Source of the DNA: Diphasiastrum complanatum
Taxonomy: Eukaryota > Streptophyta > Lycopodiopsida > Lycopodiales > Lycopodiaceae
Direction: 5' to 3'
Length of the DNA stretch: 64,000 nucleotides
Assembly (NCBI GenBank): GCA_029204225.1
Contig: CM055095.1
Span: forward strand, 56,610,140 to 56,674,139
The position numbers were made by a program, and so were the translations under genes. Below, piece by piece: positions 13,773-24,261 of the stretch. Each line of letters starts with the position of its first letter. Positions within the stretch are counted from its first letter, which is position 1. Below the pieces are notes generated by a model that was not told the DNA's origin, searched no databases, and saw nothing but the letters and a program-made list of their open reading frames with translations.

Positions 13773-16700
13773 CCAAAGAATCTGAGAGGATTTGTGTAAG
13801 CTTTGAATTTCCATAAGGAATGTGCTCCTTCTTAGCAGTGAGGGAAGAGACAACATCACCCAGACTGTCAACAAGTGCATGCTTGTCAGATAAAATATAA
13901 GGGAGCACTCTTATGAAACTGAATGCCAATAACTGTTTGAAATGAACTAAAAGGTCACTGAAACAGAATTGCAGTATATTCTTTGTGTAAATTGCTTTGT
14001 TAAACAGCGACTTGTTATCTTCCTAAGACTTCAGTTTCTACTAAGTTTGTCCAAGAACTTACGCAGAGAGAGATTTATGAACATGAAGTGATTCAGTTAG
14101 TCGATTTCCAGCTTCAGAACTAGAGAGACGCTCACTTCCAGCCATGTCCACAAGAGAAAGTTTACTGTATTGCTTGATACCAGAGATACTACTGAAAAAT
14201 TGGACGTGGGCTGTTAAAACCCTGAAAATAAATAAACCCAATCAAAAATACATCTTTAGAAAAGATTGAGTTAGCTTCGATCCTAGATAATCATACAACA
14301 CTCCCTAGCCAGAAACCTCCTCATGACAATCATGTGCTTTGAACATTCAAAATTTTATAAGTCTACAGAACATATACCAAGCACTCAAGGCTACAAATTC
14401 TTCTTATCAAACATGTTCAAATAGATATTTGAAAAAGTTTGAAAGCAAATAGATCTCAAAACTATCATATAATCCAGTAGGCGCAAGCGTAAAATCAAAA
14501 AGCATTTAAACACTGTTCCAAACGCTGGGCCAAAAAGTGCAGCATTCTAGAAAAAACCATTTCAAAAAAGCGCTACACTTGAAAAAAGGTTCCGAAAATA
14601 AAATGTTTTGATCAAAACGCCTGTGCTCGGAATGCAGTGATCCGAATGCGCAGGGTTTGGAACAGCTTTTCAAAGGAACTATCAGCACAAGTATGTAGTA
14701 CGCAACAACCCCATATAACCTCGTGACTCTTATCAGACAGCAGGACTTCTAAGGTCAAGATTTGTCCAATCAGAATCCAAGTGCATCCTTAGGACTGCCA
14801 GAATGCAGTGGAAGGTCATAACTGCGCAATTTATTGCTATGATTTTATTTTATCCAATTCTCCCAAAGTGCTTACAGGTGTGAACGGCTCGCCCTCTCAG
14901 TCTTCACAGCATCAACAGCTCGATTCTGCATTCCCATCTTAAAAGCCCGTGCAAAATCCAAGGAATTGTCCACTCTAAGTTCCACAAGCTCAACAAACTG
15001 GCTGCCATATCCCATTTGAACAGTTGAGAAGCCTTTGTGGTGTTCTGATGTAGATGTACGCAACAAATCTCGGATCTGTGGGGAATTCCAATCATTAAAA
15101 TATCACATCAAAATGCTAACATTGTTCAGTTAAATGCTTGTCAATAGTGATGATGTGGGGTCACCTATAACTGCTATTGGAAGCATTGCCGCAAGCTAAG
15201 GAATTGAAAACATGACATTTTGAGGGATAATCTTTATGCCATCCATATATCTATTTCTGAGATTGAAATACATCCAAATTCACACATTTAATTTGAGAAG
15301 TCACTGATGCCATTAAGGTACAGCTTAGGAAAATATACCTGCAACAGAAATAGTCAAAAACCTATATCAAAACCATAATGTAGAATTTAAAAAACCAAAA
15401 ATCTTAGCCAACCAGCACTGCTAATGTCTCGTCTTTATGCCAACCATGCCTGCGAGAATGGCCCACACCCTGCACCAATGCTGTGAGCGCAAAACCAAAC
15501 ATCTTCTCTTCGAAAAGGTGGAGAAGTGGCCCAGCCAACCAGGCCTGGTGTCATTTGGACTAATTCGAAAATTATCTACACTTGACACTCATTCTCAGAT
15601 GGTCCCAAACAGCTTAGTTGATTGATGTGCTTATAAATCTTCAAGAAACTGCAGTTTAATTGCCTCAAAACACTATGGTCTAAGTGTTTGAACTCTTCTT
15701 CAGAAACCCCACTCTTTCATTTAGAGCTGACTTTGCAATTCGAGTGTCACATCTCAGATCGTGACTAGTGATTACGCCTCATACTATGACTTCATGCTAG
15801 GTCAAAATCCCACAAATAAGGCACACGAAACTATAGGACGTTGCATACCAGGCAGAACGTGTGCTTCGGTAGACTCTAGAGAGCTGGTAAACTTATCCCA
15901 TTTCTATTTTCTTGCAAAGCAGGAAACGCTAATGCCGAACAGCTGAATTGGCTTTGCTGTGAACAATGCAACTTAACATGCAAGAACATCACTAACATAC
16001 AAGGCAAAAGATGTAATCCAATCTTCATCACTAGTTGTGCGCTAAAGTTGATCCAAATTTCAACTTCACTTACAAACTTCTACTGAGGGGTTTTGAAAAA
16101 ATTTTACAACTGATTTGTTGACAGATAGTACAGATATTTCATTGGTACTTTTCAACTGTTAAATCTCCGAATGAGCTGCAAACCATAGTTTTGCTGGAAA
16201 GGTGAAGCAGCCAAGCGGGTCTTCAATACAAAGTCTCCGCCAACTCTCTTTTAGAGCAACAATTTAAGGTTCAACAACTTAATTAGCCATCAAAATTATA
16301 AATGTGATCTCCCTTTCATGTCCAGTTGAAAGCATTCAAGACAATTTTCACACAGAAGCTGTTCAATATTCATCTTCCAAATGAGATTCGGAAGAAATTT
16401 CATAAACAAGGACCCTACAGGAAATGATCAAATTCAATGGAAGTTCAGTAGTTGGTCTTTTTTTGAACACAAAGGCAATTAACATTTTATCTGAGAAACT
16501 GATTAATTCAGGAAGTTAAAGACATAAAATCCTTGGCATACTGTGTCACAATGTGACTAACAATATGCCTCTCACCTGTAATTTCAACAGTGCTTTGTAA
16601 GAACCTCTTCTGTCGACCATGATTCTCTTAATGGATGAAGGATCATCTTTACTTCCAGTTTCGAAAAGAATGTGAACAAAACACTTTGACACAATTGAAC

Positions 16701-19700
16701 TTTGTTTTACCAGGAGTTTCTACTAGAGTAAGGAAAGTACAAACGTACACCATACAATGATTTATAACAATGTCCAGATGCAAGCACCAGCTTCATGTGC
16801 CATCTTATCATAGCAATCATTACAACTTTTTGACCATCTAATGCTTCGAGTCTCGCGCATACTTTATATCCTGCATCATTTTCCCTTTAACATATCCTAT
16901 TCTCTTTCAGCACCCTTGCATTCAGTATCTCATACAACTACAACTCACCACCACTGAAACTGTTACAGACCCTCCCCTCCCACCGTCTCTAAGCAACGAC
17001 TTCATACCACCATTGCCATCCTCCGTTACTTCTTCTATTTCACATCAGGGCCAAGTCCTGTCCAGAATTTTAACATTGCAGCAATCATGTCTTTACCTTT
17101 GGGAATCCACAATGTTCCTCTTCTTCTTCCACACTTCACTGACTTTTGCATGATGAAAACTGTACACATGCACAGGCAACTATATAAAGTTTTCTATGAA
17201 TACTCTTCACTTCCTTATGTTACCATCACATAGCTTTCACAATCTTAAAGGAACGACATACTTCGTTGCTAAAAATACCATCCATTCTGTGAGGATCATT
17301 ATCAAAGTATCTTGACAAAGACTTTATCAGTCTTGCATGCTAGCTTTCATTAAGACAATTCGTAAATCCACCAGGACCATCTCAATAATGCCTTGGCCTT
17401 CCAACTCACACACCATTCGGTTGGTCTAAAAAGCTTGAGACAAAAGACAGGCATACCTAGACATACATGACCTTCAAGACAAGCTTCTCATTTACGCATC
17501 CAGAGTTCTCTCCTATCATTGCTATCTCTTAAACTATCAGTTGTTAGCACTTGATTTATCTTGGGTATCAGAGCAATTACCACATTATCGTGATTTGAGA
17601 TTTATCAGCTGAGCTTCACAACACTGTTTTAAAGGTGAACCCGAATAGGACAGCATAATAGAGATCCACTATGAGAGATCAAGCAAAAATTTGACTATAG
17701 TATTCCAATATTGGTTGCGCAACCTCGCAGTGAAAGAAGTCAAAATCCAGACGAAAGGGAGAACACTGTTGCCTTGTTAACTTCAGAAGAACCCAATTCC
17801 CTGATGATGTCCAAAAATGACTCGATAACTGGATGTTCTGCATTAGAGAATGTTGGCAATTGTCGCATCATAACAGAGAATATCAAAAAGATTCAAATTT
17901 GAATGGTTGTTTTCTGAGAAAATGTGAAGCACTAGCTGAGGCAAAGATTTCCTGCACCATATACTAAAGAGTTGGGACAGTCATAATGTGAGGAAAATCT
18001 GTTAATTTGATGATCCTCATATTGCTACATGCTGACAATGCAATCCCTGATTCTACTTAAGGAGTATCTCAAGCTGCTGTGCGACTCGCTTCAAGTTTTT
18101 GTGACAGGAGACGCTTGACAATAACTATCAAAAGGTAAATCTGTAAGTACATTACAACCTTTTATGCACAAACAGATTGCTTCCAGCAAAGCCAGCTCCT
18201 AGTATAATCTCATTCAATGCTTACTTCTGGTAAAAGATCAATTCATGTCTCATATGCTCCATTTTGCTATGAACCATCCAAGGGCTAGCTCGGTTACTTA
18301 GCTTGGCATCCAAAGTTTCTTTGGTCCCAGGTTCAAGCCCCTCTTGGAAACCAAGATGCATTCTGTTATGAGCGCTGGAGAAGGGCCAGACTTTAAAGTT
18401 TACATATAAGACTTAGTACAGGTGCTTATTTGGGATGCCACATCTTTGAAATTAGATTAAATAAATAGACTTGATGTTTGTTTGACATGCTGTACACAGT
18501 ACCAGACTTCATTCTTGCTCTCATCAATAGATGTTGTGCTCACAGACAAGAAGCAGCACACCGCCGTGATTGTACATGATCGTTATAGCAGAGTGTCGTT
18601 AAGCTCGACATCCCTTTTGGCGTAATCAATCTTCAAGTCAATGTCACAAGGGAAATTCAGAGTTAGTCTCGGTGCTTCTTTTGTCCACAAAGCTAAGCAC
18701 TTCGTTAGCAACCTTCTGTTTATCCTTCTATGTAGCAGATGCCAGAGATGGACGACTAGTAAATTGTTTCGGTACAGAATCCTGACTTGCCAAAATCGCG
18801 TCTTCCCATTTGAGAGTTCTTCAAGTGCCAAAATTATGAATCTTCATAGTAGACAGGCTTGCCCATTTCAGATTACTCAATTCTCCTATTAAACTTCTCT
18901 TGGGCAATGATAATAATTATTAAAGACAAACTAAACTATAAAAGGGACATAATAAAAATTTGAGCCTTCATCATTGGGTTCAATGGGATCATTTTCAAGA
19001 TAATTTATGTTGCATAGCCACAAACCTGCTCATTGTGAAGCTCAAACAAAGTCAGGAAAATCGTATATCTAGCCACCGCAGTAGAGTCAGAATCAGCCAA
19101 CTCAAAAAGCTTGTCAAATGTTCTGAAGTAGAGACCACGGTCCTGGCTTGGCCCTTCCTGCACATCGGACACCAGGAAAACTTTTAGAGATCGTAAATCA
19201 CAAAAACTAACTTCCAACTCTCAAGTGAATATCTATACAAGCTACCAGTAGCCATATAGTATCTTAAAGAAAACATTAATTTAAGTGTAACCTTTTTGTT
19301 TCCAAACAATGTCTTGTCAGAGTCTGTTAAGAGTTGGAGGATGCTATCCACTGTTAATAGTCAGCTTGAACGATGGGGCTCAATGCAACACCATAGGAAT
19401 TCCATATAGAAGCACACATTATTGCGTCCTTTTCTAACTAGGGTTAGTCAGTACCTAACCTCATGTTAAGGAAGCCCCATTACTAGACTGAAACTCAGAA
19501 AATTTAAGATCAGTCTTACTTGCATTCCATAGTTTCAATAAATGGTGATTACATCAAAACCGAATTGTGATTCCCAACTTGATCAATTCAACTAGGAAAG
19601 AATAGAAAGAAAAGTGGGGGGGGATTCAAAAAACCGCAGTTCGAACCGCTGGTTCGAATCGGACCGGTTTGAACAGTTTTTTTTGGTTCGAACCGGAAAA

Positions 19701-22700
19701 ATAAAAGAACTTAAAACAAAAATTTAAGAAAAAAGGGTTCGAACCCGTTTTCTTTTGGCATTTTCCACAGAGAGAGAGAGCCTTCAGGGTTTTTTTGAGT
19801 GTTTCATTGTACATTTTGATATGTATGGTGTGACATTAATGTTTTGAGTGACGAGTACCACCAACTGCTTCTTCTTCTTCTTTTTCTTCCACTCAAGAAT
19901 CGGTGCCCATCTCTTATACTCCATCAAGATCTACTGAACTGTTCTCATCTTGGCAAGAAGATCAGTTCAAAGTTGATATCCAGAACATGAAAACGGAACT
20001 CCTGCAGTTGAAAGAAACGGTCGCAATGCTGATTAAAGAAAGGAATATGATGCAGTCCAAGATTACACATTTGGAACAAGCAATCAACAACAAACAGATT
20101 TCAGCCTCCGAGTCTACCACCACTGTGATAAAAGCATTGGAACAAAAGATTGAGCAGTCGGTATTGAAGAAAGGTACTAAACCAAATGCTCCCATTACGT
20201 CGGTCATTTTAGCCACGATCCAGGAAGAGAAATCTTGAGAGCAAAACGCTCTCAACATTAGGGTCAGAGGGATTCCAGACACACATGATGTCGTAGCAGA
20301 GGCCAAGCGCTTTTTGGATACCACACTAGAACATCAAACGGATGGTTTCCCCGGATACAGATGGGACTCAGTATTGACATGAGACTAGATCTGCCAGTAG
20401 AAAATCGAAGCTAGGAAGTATTTTGTATGACTTGCATGGCAGATACAAATGATTAAAGAACTGTTGTGATTTTCAGGTTTAAACTGCTTGAGCTATGCAG
20501 ATGTAAGCTAATGAATGCCAACAAGTACCTGCCATGCAGATGATGGGAAGATTAATGCGATACCGCCCACCCACTTCCAGTGTCTTTCACACGACTTCTA
20601 ACTTCAGACAACTTTTTTATTGCACAAAAAACCTTTCTCTCACCAGCATAAATAAGAAGAAGTTACCATTGTATGTGTCTTCCCTGCACCTGTTTGCCCA
20701 TATGCAAACACAGCTACATTGTATCCATCCAGTGCTGACTGCACCAGGGGCTGAACATCTTCAAAAAGCTCCCCTGAATCATCAGGAATCATGCACGGAA
20801 GTTACCGGTTGAGAATTATTTTCATGTTCATAATAGTCAACGATAATAGTTCTCACATGTAAACAAAAATGCATACCTGTCTGCCTGTTCTGACTATAAA
20901 AATCAAAAAGATTCAAGAAAACTTAATGAATTCAGAAACCCGGGCTTGACTTGAGGACATGGACTGGATTCATTAGAAGTACAGCATGGAAACTCTTTTT
21001 CTAATCTAGGCACAAGATTTACAGTAAAAATGGCATAATGATATTTTAGCCACTTTAACCTAATTCCCTTCAACAGAGTGAAAAGAAAAAGACCTATTAG
21101 AAACCCAGCAAGACTTTCCCAAAAGTAGCAACAGATAAGTGCATAGATTCCCCTTATGCATAGGCCCTGAGATAGGAAAAGCGTAGATAGAATCATTCAA
21201 ATATGTAAGAGCTAGAGATTGTTTTCTAAGTATCCAAATAGCTGAAGGAACTCCAGGAGCTACATGCACACAATGAAAGCATAAAAAGGGCCAGAATTGT
21301 TTCATACTTCAGAATCCAAAGACTTTATTATCAAGATAAGCTTTAACATCACTCGTGATAGATAACTGATAGTGAAGCAGAATTCTTGGGCTTTAAATCT
21401 GTCCTCACAGTTCTCAAAAGTGAACCCTATGGAGATCAGAACAAAAATACCAAATAAATACATTTAATGGGCAAAAGTTCCATTCATACACTGATGCTTT
21501 TGAAGTTTCAGGCATTAGGCTCTCGTCAGCTCACTTTCTAACAGCTCATGGACAAGTATGGAAATGTGGCCTGTGTAAAACACACAAAATGCTTGCATGC
21601 ATTCATCACAAAGGCTCTTAAGCAGGCATGTGAGATTCATGTTCAACACCCTACTCCCTGCAAACACATACCTTGTCCAACATGTGGCCCATATACACGG
21701 TCAAATTCGAACTCTTTCCTTACTGCATTTGCTCCACCTGCACTGGAGACTGAAGAGCTTATGCGAATTGTAAAATCATCGGGGAAGGAAGTTATGGTAT
21801 GACCCTCATGCTCAAACGGAGGACGGACTCGAACGAAAACCCGAATATTGCCTGCAAAAGAGAAGACAGTGAAGATGTAGACCCAGCATGAAAGTTTATG
21901 ATTGATGTTTGCAACTCATGATAGGAAACACGGAAACAATGGTGACCAGTAACTTCCAAAGCCAACTCCTTTGCATTGTTAAAGAGCACTTTCACAGTTT
22001 GCCTTACCTTTGATGGAGACCAGATCATTGAAGAGCTTCTTTTTTTCCTTCTGTAGAGGAGTGAGTCTCTCCTCACAATCCACAGCAACTTGATCTGTAC
22101 AAGAAACCATCCTCAGCCAAAAATTGCAAAACATCGTTCTTAGCAAATCTAAAATAGAAAAACTTTTCACTTTGACTAAAGTGAATAGCTTCAAAAGTCA
22201 TGATTATTCAGCTTCGAACCAAATTCCAAGCTTAGAAAAAGCATAAACTACTTTCAACTGAAGAAAGAAACACGTTAGCTTCCCTGTATATCAATATAGG
22301 AGTAAGAGCATTATCAGAAGTTAGAACTACAAGATGAAACCATAAAAGCAATATAAAAGCTATACCAGCATGGACAAGAACGAATGCTTGTTTTAAGTGC
22401 TTCTAGAGCACCAGGCATTGGTCTAACATTTTTCCACCACGCATTCTCATGAAAGTGGATAGGCAAGAGCCCAGATAAAAGATTAGTACTAACAGCATAT
22501 AGTGAGTTCTTCATCTGGTGTTTCCATAAGCTGTTTCATCTTACTGTATACTGTTCTTGTAGAAGCAACCGTGCATACATCACCTCACAACACATCGTGA
22601 AACAGATTCTGCTTCTTTGCCATAAAACCAGAGGAAATACCAATTTGAATAAACACGTAGCAAAATCATTTATTGATCTTCACAGGTACAAGCATCAAGA

Positions 22701-24201
22701 CCAAAAAGAGAAACTGCAGAAGTGAACAGACCTAATTTGCGAGCTTTCTCTGCAAGGACCCCTAAGTACCGTGTCACTCTTGCTATTTTTGCATTGCAAT
22801 ATTCCTGCAGATCACTTGCTTCTTGCCTTAGCTCCAAACACTCGTTACGAGCCGTCTGTAAAACAGCAATTTGAAGTGATCTTAGCCTTTACAAGTATGA
22901 TAATTGATTAAGTCAGACTTTATGGAAAGTTAAAAGCGGACCAACAGCATGATCAGCAGATAAGAACATTACATTGAAAGAGGGAGTGCTACTCATTGTT
23001 CTACAATGATTATAGTTTGATTCGTTAGCAGATCTTTGTCTTTTTATACTTCAAAAGATAACTGGAGGGTTCATAGATGTACACTGCAGCACATGAAAGT
23101 GCCCTAGGCAAATTACTTTACAAAGCAGTACAACTATAAAGTACCAGTTATATACCCACTTTAATGTAATTAGACCTTGTGCACCTTATTTGTTGTCCAA
23201 AGATATCAAAGTCCACTGTTGCTTTATTTCTCTCACCTTATAGAGATGGCTGTAATAAACAAGGAGAGGTAGAATGAATCTTTTGAGAGCTACAAATCTG
23301 GTGTACAGCAGTAACTGCTTGGACATGATAGATGTTCATCGAAATCCCTGACACGCTGGTGCATTGTGCTACTCTTTCATTCATATGCACACCGTGACAT
23401 TTATGGAGAGTTCTATATCATGGAACAAAACCGCATCCTTGTCAGCAAAAAGTGATTTTAATGTTATTCGTTTCTAGAAATCCGCATGCGTTTGCAAAAC
23501 ATTTTTCATACTTGCATATATCACAGTGCTACTGGGAATACCAGGCCCTAAGAGCTGGAACCACCCTGCTCAGAACAAATCAATTGTAATGTATTGTCAG
23601 TAGGTGGGCCCCCTCGATCTGGGACAAAGGAACAGGGAGTGAATCTTCCAAGAACTGCATTTCAACCCAGAGAATGAATCACATTCCACCTTTAAATGGC
23701 TGGGCACACAGAATGAAAGCAGCTCACCTATCTGGCATAAAAAACAGTGGCCTGGATGTGAGCCAGTAGCAACAAGAATCAGAAAGAGATAAAAGTTACA
23801 ATGAGATGATGTCGACCTAGTATTATGACCAGAGATAGTGTCAATACATCATGAGCCTCAGAGTCTTACATCAACGTCATCTACTCATTCAGATTCACAC
23901 TTGTCTCAACATACACAACATAAAGCATTAGCTTCAATAGCCGCAGCCTCTATTACAACATTCTTTTGACCTTTGCCTCAGGATGTCACAAGATGATAAT
24001 TTCTTTCACTGTTGAACAGATTTAGGGACATTGTCATTATTATTAACTAATTTCATGTTGCATCATCACTTTACTAGAACTTGCTGCTACTAGTTTTTAT
24101 TTAGCCAATTTTTAGTTCAAGACGTAGTATTCTCCCACAACAAGAACACACTTGAAGTGTACTTTTTTGGTCCTATCTACCTTTGTTATCCAAAAGACAT
24201 T

Positions 24202-24261
<60 letters not shown>

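Noticed and set aside
17560-17585. Isolated tRNA-iMet primer-binding-site match (GGGTATCAGAGCA), and a weaker one near 61712
   Set aside because: No LTR end, PPT or coding sequence of a retrotransposon was found next to either match.
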